64,000 nt of DNA, from the NCBI RefSeq assembly GCF_000143415.4, contig NW_003314265.1:324405-388404 (forward strand). The letters are read 5' to 3'. The notes beneath the pieces are model-generated. The model was not told where the DNA came from. It made no database searches and saw nothing but the letters and a program-made list of their open reading frames with translations. Position numbers and translations under genes: made by a program. The DNA comes from Selaginella moellendorffii. Lineage: Eukaryota > Streptophyta > Lycopodiopsida > Selaginellales > Selaginellaceae. Position 1 is the stretch's first letter, and every line of letters begins with the position of its first letter. This document shows positions 36,320 through 49,628 of this stretch, piece by piece.

Positions 36320-39286
36320 ATGGTGAATTCTCCCTTCCCGCGGCAGCCCAAATCGATGGGTTTCGTCCAGGGGAATTTGTTCTTCGATCGCGAGGCTCTT
36401 GGGGAGGTGGTGGTGCTTCCGGTGGGCGATGGATTCCTGGTTTGCTGGAACCCGGACAAGGGGGGATTTTTAAGCGTGGAGCATCGCAGCGAGCCAGGTA
36501 GAAGCCTTTGGTCCACAGCTCCTGGGTTTTCTTTCGTCACCGCGGCTCTGGGAGTGGAAACGGTGGAGGAGTTTCGGGGATCGTTTGGGATCCATGACGA
36601 GATCAAGCTAATTTGTAAGCACCAAAGTGTTGACAAGATCCTCTCTTTGGCGGGCTCAAGCGCTCAAAGTCAGCTAGCGGATGATCACGTTTCGTTGTCA
36701 AACCAAAAAGATGGAGATGGGACCCCGTTGTCCGTGAGTGGGGGCTCGTCAGTGGTGATCACTGGGACTTTGTTCTCGGCAGAAACAGCGTTAAATTCTC
36801 CGCGGCCTTTCTTTCGTAGGAAAGACTGCTCCAACAGTGTTGCTGTCTGCTACACGCTTTGCTTCACAGAGAAGAGGCCTCACCACCTTGGTTTTACGAT
36901 CAAGCTTGATAAGCCGTTCTGGATCGCGCCACCAAAACAAGCGGAGAACTATTATCACGAGCTCCAAGCCGATCTTAAAAGTGATTTTGACGTGCTAGAG
37001 AGGATTTGGTCGGAAGGATCAATTTTTAGACGGAGAAGCTATGGCTCGCTAAGAGTTCGACCGGTTGAGCAAACCAGTATTGACGAAGTTCCGGATTTTA
37101 ACAGGGTCCAGCTGACGTACATCTCTCACAGAAACGAACGATTCTTTGGATTTGGCGAGCAGTTCTCTTGCTTAGATCTGAAAGGACGGAGAGTGCCGAT
37201 CCTCGTTCAGGAGCAAGGCGTCGGAAGAGGTGACCAGCCTATTACCGCTGCAGCAAACATTCTATCTTACAGGTATGTTTCAAAAGTTTCAACTTGTTTC
37301 TGGAATTTCTCTTTCTAGATCTGGAGGAAGCTGGCACACAACTTATGCACCATCGCCATATTACATGACCTCCGATATGCGGTGTTTGTTCCTTGAAAAC
37401 TACGAGTACTCCGTCTTTGATCTGCGTCGTCACGATCGAGTTCAAATACAAGTAAGTTCTGTTTCTGTCTCTCCTTTTCTGAATTGAAGATGAGAGTGAT
37501 TCAGGTGCATTCGGGAACGATGGAAGGCCGGGTCTTACATGGACAGACACCCGCAGAGCTGCTTATGCGCTATACTGAAAGCATTGGAAGAATGCGAGAG
37601 CTTCCGGACTGGATTCATCAAGGGGCTGTCATTGGCATGCAAGGTGGAACGAACGCTGTGAATAAAATACATGCTGAACTTAAGAAGCACGACGTTCCTA
37701 TAGCTGCCTTCTGGTTGCAAGTTCGTATTTCTTTTCTCCATTTTTTTTTCACCTCCGACTTCTGTTAAAGATTTCGTTTTCTTTGTGCACAGGACTGGGT
37801 TGGCCAAAGGAAAACAAGCATAGGATGGCAACTTTGGTGGAACTGGGAAGCAGACACGGATCATTACCAAGGATGGGGGGAGCTTGTGCAAGAGCTCAAA
37901 TCTCAGGGCATTCGAACAATGACGTACTGCAATCCTCTCCTCGCTTGTGTAAGTCTCTTTTCAGAGTTTCCTTTACGATGCCAATGTCTTACCTTGAATG
38001 TAAAGGTTGAGAGCAAGGAAGCGAAACGAAGAAATATGTTGCAAGAAGCTTTAGCTGAGGGTTTCTTGGTGCGTAAGCCTGGTGGAGGCGTCTACATGAT
38101 TAAGAACACGAGTTTTGACGCAGCGGTCATTGATCTTACAAATCCCAAAGCTCGTTCCTGGCTGAAAGAGATACTGAGAGACATGATCAGTACTGGAGTT
38201 TCGGGATGGATGGCGGACTTTGGCGAAGCCTTACCTTTCGACTCGGTCATTCACTCAGGTAGTTTTTGTGGATGCTTTACTGGATGGTGTCTGACAAGCC
38301 TGTATACAACAGACGAGAATCCAGCGCTCCTTCACAATCGATTTCCCGAGCTGTGGGCTCAGCTCAACAGGGAGGTCGTCGAAGAATGGGAGCAAGAGCA
38401 CAAGTTACAAAACGGTGACATCGACAAACTTGTCTTTTTCGTGCGAGCGGGGTTTATGAGAAGTCCGAAGTGGTCGACCCTGTTCTGGGAAGGAGATCAA
38501 ATGGTAAGCTGGCAGAGGAACGATGGCATAAAAAGCGCTGTTGTTGGACTGCTGAGCAGTGGCATCTCCGGATACTCTCTGAATCACAGTGATATTGGCG
38601 GCTACACAACGGTGAATGTTCCATTTCTAAAGTACGTGCGAAGTGAGGAGCTTCTCATGCGCTGGATGGAGCTCAACGCCTTCTCTGTGATTTTCAGAAC
38701 GCACGAGGTACGAGAAAGAGGTTCTTAGAAATGGTTTGCAAAACTTTCCTTTTCCAGGGAAACGATCCTGGAGCGAACTCTCAGTTTTACACGAATGCGC
38801 GAACTTTCCAACACTTTGCTAGGTGCGCAAGGATTTTCAAAGCGTGGAATTTTTACCGCAAGGAACTTGTCAAGGTGCGTATAACTCCTTGCATAGATTC
38901 GCGCTTACGCTTGGAAGGAATGATTTTTTTTTGCAATCTAGGAAGCGGCAAGTCGAGGTATGCCCGTCGTGAGGCACCTCTTCCTTCACTATCCACAGGA
39001 CGAGTTCGTGCAAAGAATCACTTACGAGCAATTTCTAGTTGGCTCGGAGCTTCTCGTCGTTCCAGTGCTCAACAGAGGCAAACGAAAGGTCCGTGCTTAT
39101 TTTCCAGCGGGAGACGTGTGGGTGCACGTCTGGACGAACAGGAACTACGGCTCCGCGGAGCAATCCTCGAGTGCCTGGATCGATGCACCGTTTGGACTTC
39201 CAGCCGTGTTCGTCAAAGCCGGATCGACAGTTGGATCAACCTTTATGTCCAACTTGGCCTCTCTCGATGGTGTCCCGGCCTCGTGA
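36320..39286 (+). CDS. GH31 glycosidase, sulfoquinovosidase (YihQ)-like
   Basis: Eight exons (36320-37272, 37319-37451, 37505-37720, 37793-37948, 38006-38258, 38313-38707, 38758-38874, 38942-39286) join in frame to 855 residues. The catalytic nucleophile is Asp in GWMADFGEALP (GAC near 38216) and the acid/base Asp is in FWEGDQ (near 38495). HSDIGGYTT, RTHEGNDPGANSQF and MPVVRHLFLHYP follow bacterial YihQ closely, better than plastid or ER alpha-glucosidases. YihQ-type enzymes release sulfoquinovose from sulfolipid glycosides. The N-terminal 200 residues are an extended GH31 beta-sandwich, and no signal peptide is clear. The sulfonate-site Arg equivalent is Gln here, so the substrate is uncertain. 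Confidence 0.85.
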
Positions 39287-39364
39287 CATTGGGAATATGC
39301 TTAACCGGTCGATTACACCGTGGCGCGGAAAGGAACTGTTTCAAACAGTTTTGGCTACAGGGAG

Positions 39365-39946
39365 ATGGAGGAGCGGCTAGACGCGGCGGTGGCGCTCGAG
39401 GATGACGAAGAGAAACTTTGGGAGGAAGAAGAAGGAGAGGAAGACCCGGAGGATGATCCCGGACGAGCACTGGAAGCGGTTGAGGAATTGCTGCGCGAGA
39501 GAGAGGCGTTCATCCGGAAAGTGAGAGCGAACGAGATGAGCTTGGAGGACCTTTGCAAGCACGTCACTGAGGTTGGTTTCTAGTTTTCGCGGTTGCTCTC
39601 TTTAGTTTTTCTCACTAGATCTCGAATTGCTCAGGCAAAATCCAGGGCCGAGAAGGAGAGAGACGAGCTTACGTCTCAGATCGACAAGCTCAAGTTTAAG
39701 ATGGCATCGCAGTCTGTGTTGATCGATCAGCTCAACGAACAGGTAGCAAAAGAAAACCCCTCTCTCGTTCTCTCGTTTTACTTTTTTTCTTGGAGTTTTA
39801 TCGAATCAAAAACTGGAATTTCACAGGTTGGAACTGCGAGGAACAACGTAAAAAACCAGCGCGAGCAGCTGGAGATATATCTCCAAAAGGAGAGGCAAGA
39901 GGAGCTCCAAGAGAACGCTTTGGTGGACGGTGGCGATGGTCGCTAG
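39365..39946 (+). CDS. small acidic coiled-coil protein, unknown function
   Basis: Three exons (39365-39571, 39635-39742, 39827-39946) give 144 residues. The first 35 residues are Glu/Asp-rich (EEKLWEEEEGEEDPEDDPG). The remainder is one predicted long coiled coil (AKSRAEKERDELTSQIDKLK, SQSVLIDQLNEQ, NVKNQREQLEIYLQKERQEE). It starts 78 bases after the GH31 stop on the same strand. I do not recognise the family. All splice sites are canonical and keep the frame, so it is likely a real gene. Confidence 0.7.
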
Positions 39947-40216
39947 AGAGAATCTTACGGTGGCCGGGGTTTCACGCTCGTATAGGTCGGGACGGCCTAT
40001 ATGAATGGACGTTGATAGGAAATGTAAAAATTTTGGTGCTCGTTTTAAATTCTTACGGCTTTGCCGCTCGCGGCGCTCATATTCTAGGGCTCTGCGTGAT
40101 CGATCGCGATGCCTCTACGAAATCGGTAAATGCAGGTGTACCGATCGATCCTCTTCCAGTTCTAGGCCGATCGCACCTGGGTTCTTGCGGTTCTGGGACG
40201 ATCGTACTTAGCCGCG

Positions 40217-43200
40217 ATGGAGCAAGGTGAATATTCTAGTGATCAGGAGGCGCCGGATGCGATTATCGGCAGAGGGAAGAGCTCCTGCGACTCGGCGCCA
40301 GGGAAATCGCAGCATGTCGAGTGGATGGATCCGAAATCCATCAGGTTCTCACAGCGGCCGGTGTTTGAAAAGAGTGTGGCTTTGCTGAGGAAAGGCGCTG
40401 GGAAGGAAGGATCTTCGCAGTGCTTTGCGCAGGTCGCGGCGGAGGGCAGCCTGGAAGGGCTGCTGGCCAAGCTGAGAGATGGCTCGGTCGGGGTGGAAGA
40501 AGTTCCACCCATTCGCGTCTTCTACCACGAGAATGCGTGGTACACCTTGGACAACCGGAGGCTTTGGGTGTTTAGGGAGCTTGGGAAGCGCATCCCCGTG
40601 GAGGTTGTCGAGGCCTCCAAGGAGTTTCTCAAGAAGCTGGAGCCAAAGTTCGCTGGGAGAGAGGTTTCTTTCCGCAATCCAGGAATGGCCGCGGAGGAGC
40701 AGACTCTTTCACGCCAAGTTCTGGCATGGTCTTTGGACAACATAAACAACGAAAGCTTGCTCGTCAATCAGGTTGGTTTTCTTCTTTTTGCTCTTGGTGA
40801 TTGGCTTCGAATGACTGTCTTGCTCTCGCCAGGTTGACAAAATCCCCTTGGAGTTCCCGGCTTTGAAAAACTATCTGAGTGTATTCCGACCTCTTCTACT
40901 TGAAGAGACCCGCGCCGCCTTGCAGCAAAGTCTTGAGATGATCAACGAGTTGCCTTGCGTTCTTGTCGAGATGGGCAAGGAAGTCCCTGTTCGGGATGGC
41001 GATGACAAGATCAGAAGGTTTAAGATGCAAGTTTCGAAAGACATACTAAAGCCGAAGGATTTGGTTCTCCTGACAACAGCAGAGCCAGACTGCCTGACGA
41101 TTCTGCGAGATAGTGGCGAGTTTTATACTCTTGGTCTTATTATCGCTGGCGACGACATGGACAGTGACGAGCTCAAAGTCGACGTATACGCTCCTATCGA
41201 CAGTTCCGAGTACGACCCCTTCCTTGAAACCAATCGACCGTGGTATGCTGTCTACTTGAGCTCCCTCGCCACTGGAATGCGAGTTTGGGAGTCTCTGAAA
41301 CGTCCTTCTCTGGCTCTAGCATCTCAATATCCTATATTTCAAGAAGTTCTTCAAGCAAACTCGGTAAGAAACTTCATGTTTCGTTTACATATCTAGTTAA
41401 GACGCGTTTTTGTTTTGCAGGGTGAACCGGAGATATATGACGTTGAAGGTATGACAAGCTCCGAGATTAGTTGCGCAAGGTGGTTTAAGCTCAACGATTC
41501 TCAAATGGAAGCTGTCTCGAGGACTGTTATCGCTCTGAAGAGGGAACAGAAGCCTTATGTCAGACTGATCCAAGGACCGCCCGGAACAGGAAAGACATCG
41601 ATGCTTATGGCTCTGATCTCTGTGCTTGCCGGCTCCAGCAAGCGCATACTTATGTCTGCTCCGACAAATGCCGCCATAACTGAGGTTGTGGTGAGGCTTT
41701 TTACGTCGATAACAAAGCAGCCCTCTCCTTTTATCGGGTGTACAAGGACCGTATGTCCTCGTGACGTCGTGTTGGTGGGCAACAAAGAAAATCTTGAAGT
41801 GGATGACAACGAGATCCTTGACGCTGTTTTCCTTCAGAGCAGAGAAGAACGATTAGCGACTGTCCTCGCTACTGCTTGCGGGTGGCAACAGAAAGTTCTT
41901 TCTGTCGTGGACTTTTTGGAGAATGCAGAAGAACGCTATAGGCAGTATAAGCAGGATAAGAAGCCCGACGAGCCTGCCGAGAGCTTCCTGGACTTCTCCA
42001 GGGAGAGAATGACGTTTCTTGGGGATCAGATGCTGAGTAGCATTGACTTAGTGTGCAACGATCTGCCGTCCACCTTTCTCAAGTCTACTGATATCCTTGG
42101 AGCCAGACACCACGTCACCGAGATCAATGCAGCCTTTGGACGATTTCGCGAAGACTCTGAAGTTCTGAACTACGTCAGTTCTACTTCAGGGGCCGCAGCA
42201 GCTCTTCTGAACCTGTTGAAGACAAACATGGATTTTGTGACGTACCCGCCTGGTAAAATTCCTACTGGTGAAGAACTTCTGCGGCACGCGTCTGTAGTCT
42301 GCTGCACGGTCTCCTCTGCAGGCACGAGAATTGTGCAGAATACCTCTCGACATTTTTATACAGCGGTTATCGATGAAGCGGGCCAGCTTGTGGAAGCAGA
42401 GACAGCAATTGTGATGGGTCTACAAAACTTGAAGCAGCTGGTATTAGTTGGGGATCACAAACAATTACCAGCGACTGTTATAAGCAAGGTAACTTTTCTT
42501 GGTCAATAGCCTCCTGGTTTCATCTGAAATTTCGCTTCTCGTGGTTTCCCAGATTGCTCAGGACTACAGCTATGGCAGAAGTCTTTTTGAGAGGCTGCAG
42601 CTCCTCGGACATCCTAGTATAATGCTCAACGTTCAGTACCGTATGCATCCTTCTATCAGTCAGTTTCCAAATTTCCAGTTCTATGAAGGTGCAATCTGCG
42701 ACGGGCCAAATGTTGTGGATGACTTCTATGGCCAGTTATCACAATCGCAGCTCTTTGGTCCTTACACATTTTTAAACGTGCACGGTGTTGAAACGAAAGA
42801 CGAAAAGCACAGCAAGAGCAATGCTGTGGAAGTACTTGTTGTGATGCACCTCCTCAAGATGCTTCACCAATCAGGTGCTCAGACTTTTTATTCTCCTGAA
42901 ACTGACTTTTGTTTCCAGGCGAAAAATTACAAGTAGGCATAATATCTCCATACGCTGCTCAGGTGAAGGCCATCAACGATCGGCTTAAGTCCTGGGACCA
43001 TGGAAGTTTAAGTATCAATTGTCGTTCTGTCGATGGATTTCAAGGACGCGAAAAAGATGTTATTATCTTGTCCACCGTTCGGTCAAATGTTGGTGGTTAC
43101 CTGGGTTTTCTCGAAGATCATCGACGATTGAACGTTGCAATAACTCGTGCAAGGTAGCTTTCGACTTGCCTATCGAGCATCTTACAGCTGAAAAGTTTTG

Positions 43201-46200
43201 TTGTAGGCACGTCCTTTGTATTGTTGGTAACGCCAACACTTTGGAATCCAGTGACGGTGTTTGGAGACAGCTTCTCAACGATGCGCGGCATAGGAAATGT
43301 TATAGAGAAGCTTCACAGGATTCTACCGTAAAGAGAACTATTCAAAGAGCTATGGCGGAAATTCATCAGCTGGAGTCTCTCGTGGATCCCCGGTCAGATT
43401 TTTTTAGCAATAACGTTTGGAAGGTAAGACTCAAGCTGTTTAGAGTCCTGTAATGCTAACAAAGAGCTGGTTGCAGGTGTTTTTCAGCAAAGAGTTCAAA
43501 GCCAGTTTCACGTCCATCTCGTCGGGATCGACAAAGTTGCATGTGCTAAATGCCATTCTCAACCTTGCCAATGGACGTCGTCCGAGACACGCGTTTACGG
43601 CCCCCGTTCCCACGAAGCGAAACTACGTTCAGTTCCATCTTACGATGGAAATGTATCTAGTTTGGACGGTTGACTTGGACGCTGATTGCACAGTTCAAGT
43701 CCTAAAGTTCTGGGATGTTCTAAAGCTTGACGGCCTTCCTAGGATTGTCAGCCGTCTTGAGAACCTGTGTGCTACATACTCGGGCCCTTATTTAAGACGA
43801 TCGAGCGAACGCCTTACGGACGGGTACATATGTCCCAACTTCTCAATATTGAAGGGACTCACACTATCTTTTTGTAGGAAGGTGGCCGTGCCTGCTAGAT
43901 GGAGCTCTGGAGCTGAAATAGAGCGGCATAAGTCCTTGAAAGAGATTGCAAGCTCTGAGGCGAACGGGGAGACCACGACTGGCGAGAACTCAAGCGTGTC
44001 AGAAAGCTTACTGTTGATGAAGTTTTATTCTCTATCAACAGGTATTGCTAGACAGCTCTTAACAGCCACCGACGGTAGCCAAATCGATCCTCCATTCGAG
44101 GTAACAGATCAAGAATCTCAAGTTGTTAAGTTCCCCTGGAGTTCCTTCGTCGTCGGAAGGTCGGGGACAGGAAAGACAACAGTTATAACCATGAAGCTGC
44201 TTAACCGAGAGCAACAGTTTCGTCTATCTCATGGGCTCGCTGAAGGTGAATCTCCGGGTCAAACTGTAGTACGTCAAGCTCTGATAACTGTCAGCTCAAA
44301 ACTATGCGCGGCAATTAAGTTTCACCTTCAAAGGACACGCAGGTAAGAGTTCAGTGCCTTTTTTGTTTGATTTAACTTTTGAAATCATAGATCTCTTCAG
44401 CGAAACAACGCTGTCAACAAAGATGACATGTATGAGAGAGAAGGCTTAATGCTGGACGAGGAAGCAGAAGAAAAGTTGTTCAGCGACATACCTGACAGTT
44501 TCGTCGACATATCCCCGCAAGCATTGCCTCTCGTCATCACGTATCGAAAGTTTTTAACCATGCTCGATGGCAGCGTTCCGAGACCTTTTATCGCCAGGAG
44601 GGACATGGAGACAGCGCAAGGAACTTTTATTAGAGTTGAAGATTGCGACGACAGCGATCGCTTCGATACAAATGACGACATTGATATCTCTTATGAAGCT
44701 CCGAAGACATCTCAACGGATTCAGCGCAGAAAAGAGGTGGATTTTGATTGCTTTGCCGCAAGCTATTGGCCGCATTTGAACTCTAGCTTCACCAAAATGT
44801 TCGATGCCTCAGTCGTCTTCACCGAGATCATGTCATCGATTAAAGGAAGGCCTGAATCTCTACGAAGCCATAAAGGACGGCTATCTCGAAATGACTACGT
44901 TTATATGTCTTCTTATACTTTGGACCAGAGCCAACGAGAAAATATATATGAGCTTTTTCTACAATACGAGAAGCTAAAGTCACAGCGAGACGAGTATGAT
45001 ATATTGGATCACGTCAGATATCTATATCGACAGATCGAGGGTGGGGAACCGTTAGGACCGAAGTTTCAGTTTATATACGTCGACGAGGTCCAAGACCTCA
45101 CTCTGGCTCAGATCAGTCTTCTCAAGTTCGTTTCTGACAACGTTGCAGAAGGATTTGTTTTTGCTGGAGACACGGCACAAACAATCGCTAAAGGCGTAAA
45201 CTTTCGCTTCGAGGATATCAGGAGTTTGTTTTACAAGGAGTTTTTGGAAATTGACGACAGGAGGCAGATCACGAAAGATGGGAAGTTGCGGAAGCAGGCA
45301 CTATGTAATATCCATCAGCTGACGCAGAATTTTAGAACTCACAAAGGGATTGTCGACCTCGCGGACAGCATTATGCAGTTGCTGTTGTTCTTCTTTCCGG
45401 AAACAGTTGACAAGTTGGAACCGGAGCGGAGTTTGATATGTGGTGAGAAGCCCGTTGTTGTGAAGTCCGATGAGAATTACAACCTCATCACCTGCCTATT
45501 TGATCGCAGTGGAAGGTTTGGACGGGAGTCCGACTTTGGAGCCGAGCAGGTGATTCTAGTGCGAGATGGTGAATCCAAGCAGAAACTTTTAAAGCGACTA
45601 CAAAGCTTGGTGCTTACTGTAGAAGAATGCAAAGGTCTCAATTGATAGAAGTTGAGCGATTTAAATAACAGTCTCTTCAGGATGTTCTACTGTACAACTT
45701 TTTTGCGCAGTCGAACTTCGGCTCTAAGTGGAGAACTCTGTACACCTATCTCGACGAGACAAGTCTTGTGAACTGCTGCTGTCAGGGATATCCCAAGTTC
45801 GAGAAAAGACTTCACAACATTCTGTGTAACGAACTGAAGCAGCTATATGTGGCTATTACAAGGTCCAAGCAGCGTCTTTGGATATATGACGAGGACTTTA
45901 CTTTCCAGCAGCCCATGCTAGACTACTGGATCACGAAAAACTTGGTTCAGTCGAGAAGTCTGGACGAATCCCTCGTTTCTTCTTTCCATAGAATCAGCAC
46001 CCGGGAAGAGTGGCTACAACGAGGACGCCAGGTTAGTTTCCAATGCTCCACAAGTCTCTTCATAAACTTACGTGTTCTTATTGACAGATGTTCAACGACC
46101 GCCAGTATGATATGGCTGTCTTGTGCTACCAACGAGCTCATGATTCGTATAGAGCTCAGTGGGCACAAGCTGCTCTGCACCAGCAAAATGGGGAGAAGAA

Positions 46201-49200
46201 TCTCGTCTGGAATCCCACCATAGCGACTCAGCAGCTACAAGACGCAGTGAACCTTTATGAGAGAATTGCGAAGTTCGAAGCTGCGGCAAGATGTTTGACG
46301 AAGATCAAAAACTTTAAGCAAGCTGGTAATTAATTCATGTAATCGTGATACGTAGCGATCGTGAATTACTAACGTTTCTGTCATTTCCAGGTGTATTGTA
46401 CAGGGACAAGTGCAATCCGTCGCGCTGGGAAAACGCTGCTCAATGTTTTGAACAAGCAAAGATTTATGATGAAGCAGCAGAAGCATATGCCATGGTAGAA
46501 GATTTTCAGAGTTGCTTATCCGCATGCCTGGCTGGAAAGCTGTTTGAGAAGGGGCTGAACTTTATCCGGGACCGAGAACAGCAAGATGCTTCATTCCTCA
46601 GCAATAAGTACGTGGTGAATCTCTTGAAGACCTCGGCGGAGCACTATCACAGAAAGAAGGACGTTGACAGGATGATGAAATTTGTTCACGCGTTTCCGGG
46701 CATTTCCATGAAGCGGGACTTTTTGAAGAGGCGTGACTATCTGGAGCAGCTTATGCAAGTGGAGTTCTTCTACATGAACTACGAAGAAGCTTCTCAGGTA
46801 GCCGAAGCGAAAGGAGATCTTATAGCCGCTGCAAAGTTCCTAGAACTAGCTGGACATCGAGCCGAAGGAGCTAGAAAAATCATCAAACACATGCAGCTGA
46901 AACTTCTATGGGCGAACAACAACCTGGGGTGGCCTTTGAGGCCTTTGGAAGATGAAAAGCTCGTCACTGAGGCTCACAGAATGGCAAAAGGGGATCCTCG
47001 AGCAGAAATCCAGCTTCGAGTCCTAAGAGATGACGACGACCTCTCGCTGTCAGATGTTTTCGAGAACTGGAAGCTGGCGAAAGACGACCCGACTATAAAC
47101 ATCATAGTGCTGCGTCAGCTCTTGGAGAAAGGTCTAGAGTTGGCTAAAGGTTCGACTTCGCTCGGGCTTCTTACTCTACAGGTTTTGGACAGGCCGTTGA
47201 GAACAGCTAGTGACATGACCAACACTCTGCAGTTTGTGGTCGCTGTTTGGAACACTTGGTTCCAGAAGATAAGCTCGCTGCTGAAGGCACTGGCAAAGAT
47301 CGAGAAAATTATTCCGCAAGGCGACGCACTTCTGGATTCTTGCTTGGAATTTATGGGCGTTACTCGGCACCATCTTCCCGGGCTGTGCATAGTGGAGGAC
47401 AGCATGGTTGACTGGCTGAAACGGGGTGGAGACTGGACCGTCGGCAGTGGAAAGGCACAGCTGAAAACGGAAAAGTTTCTGTCTCTAGCAACAGATTTTT
47501 GGCGGGGTCAGCTAGAGTCGACGAGCGCAATCTTCTGTGAAGTGCTGGAAAGCCACGCAGGCAATGCTGGTGGAGCCGAGAGCTGCCTGTCAGTGTTGAA
47601 GATTATGGACGTGGTCAGTAGCTTGGGGAAGTCCGAAACTCACGAAAGAAGACTTCGAAGTCTCAGGATGGAGCTTTTCCGGTGTTTATTCGTACGCCGA
47701 GGGAATACTCCCGTTAGCTTACGGGACCATCCCAAAGTTACTCCTCACCTGGACGCGCTTGCCAGAGACATTACAGCAGCGAGTGATTCGGTCGAAGAAA
47801 CAGTTATGCTACAGATTCTGGGACCTTATTTGAGGAATGGTCCCGGGCAGGATTTTATTGCCAACGAGTACTGCTACCACTTTGCGATGCCGATAAGCCA
47901 GTGTGCTCAAGGGCTGCACGACATCTTTAGCATGGAAGGCTTCCAGCATTATATCACTCCGTCGATGTTCATCTACATGCTGGAGCGAATACTTGTTTCT
48001 AGCACTGCGTGCTTATCACACATCGTGGAGGCAACGCTCCCGGAAAGCCTGGCTATGGAGTTTATGACGGGGTCTACGCAGGAAATTCTGTACACGCGGA
48101 TGTTGAGGATGGGCTGCTCCGTGGATAAATTTTGCAAGAGTGTTGGGACAAACTCTCTGGAAGTCATTCAGAAGATTTGCAGTTCTCTGCTACTCGGATA
48201 CCGCCTGGACAAGTGGTTGCTCGATATCCCAAAGTCAGAGGTAGTCTTTCGGATTATTCGAGTGCTCTTAACCATTTTCATGGAGTTTGAGAACCAGGCA
48301 GTGAACAGCCACATATTCCGAGATCTGAGGAGCTTGGTGACCCGGCAGTCTTCTGCGCTGGACCATCTTCTTCCGAGCTTGAGGCAGGGGCTGCAGTGCC
48401 TCTTCGAGACAGGTGCAAACTACAATCACTTCCGGATACTCTTCTGCCGGTTCATGATTGAATGCGGCGATCAGTTTCTGCTTCTGAGGCGGAGAGACAA
48501 ATTCAGGCATGGATTTAAGTCTCGGTTCCAGACTTATGTCAATGTGGAGCCGGAGCCGTGGAAGTTCAGCCTGGCATCACTGCAGCAGCCGGATGATTTG
48601 ATGCTGCAAACTGTGGATGCTGAGGAGGAGGAAGTTGATGAAACAACGGAGCTGAAACCTTCCGAGGTCGAGCTGACATTCGAGTGTCCGGAGCCAGAGA
48701 TGACGGCTCCCGCAAAAGAAGAAGCATTGTCTCCATGGTACCTGAAAGTTGGCGATTCGAAGCTCGGGTTTTTCGTGGTCTGGAGGCTGCTGAAAAAGCT
48801 GCAAGTTGCCAGAGAGAACTTGGTCCAGGATGACGAGTATGTCCGGGAAGCCAAAAACGCGTTTAGCACTATGGCTTGTAAAGACGACGGCTACGTTTCG
48901 TCATTCATCTCCGAAGTGTGTCCTCTAAAGGTCTGCGTACTTTCCTTTCTCTTTTTCCCTCCGGTTCTTTGTAACACTCTCCTGGCAGGCGGACTTGGTG
49001 AGTTTCGTGCTGGACATGGCTTCCGCGATTGAGATTCTGAAAGGCCGAACCTTTGCCGGTCAGGATGGGCAACTCAAGGCCGATCGAGACGACCTCGTGG
49101 AGAAGATGAACGACTTCAAGTGCGAATGCGAGGCTTTGTTGGAGCTTATGGATCCTAGGTGAGTGAAGTGTTTGCTTTGCTTGTATGGATGATCTATAAC

Positions 49201-49468
49201 TTTACAAACTCTCAGGCATGCCGACCATCAGAAGCAGGACTTGGATTGGCTACTTCTATCTGTCACAAATCCAGCAACAGAGAAACTAAGTTATGGCAGA
49301 TCCAAATTCAACCATCGCCTTAAAGACGTGCTCGGTGATGCTCTCCAGCGCAAAGAAACTATCTCCAATGAGCCAGCAAAGCCTTGCTCGTCCGCTACTA
49401 AGCCCGCGCCTAAGAAATCAAACAAGAAGAAAAAGTCCGGGAAGAAAGGGGGAAGAAAGAAGCAGTGA
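40217..49468 (+). CDS. giant protein: ParB-like domain + SEN1/UPF1-type helicase + UvrD-type helicase + helical repeats
   Basis: Thirteen exons starting at 40217, 40833, 41421, 42553, 42919, 43207, 43477, 44391, 45681, 46088, 46391, 48989 and 49216 give about 2,857 residues. Order: a ParB/sulfiredoxin-like region ([11 protein letters not shown] ... [20 protein letters not shown], residues about 35-130); then SF1B helicase motifs [44 protein letters not shown] and [10 protein letters not shown]; then UvrD/TRANK1-like motifs [36 protein letters not shown] and [14 protein letters not shown]-like helical region and a Lys-rich end follow. Plants have related SEN1-like and TRANK1-like genes, probably in nucleic-acid or RNP control. 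Exon 8 ends in a problem region (see findings): a TGA at 45643 must be skipped. Confidence 0.85.
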
Positions 49469-49573
49469 CTTAATGTTGATATATACATATTTCGTGTCTG
49501 TATAGGTAGTTTGATCGGAATTATCTATAATATACTTCCAACGAATTTTATCAAACTGGCGCCACCTTGGGAA

Positions 49574-49586
49574 TCACAAACAACTC

Positions 49587-49628
<42 letters not shown>

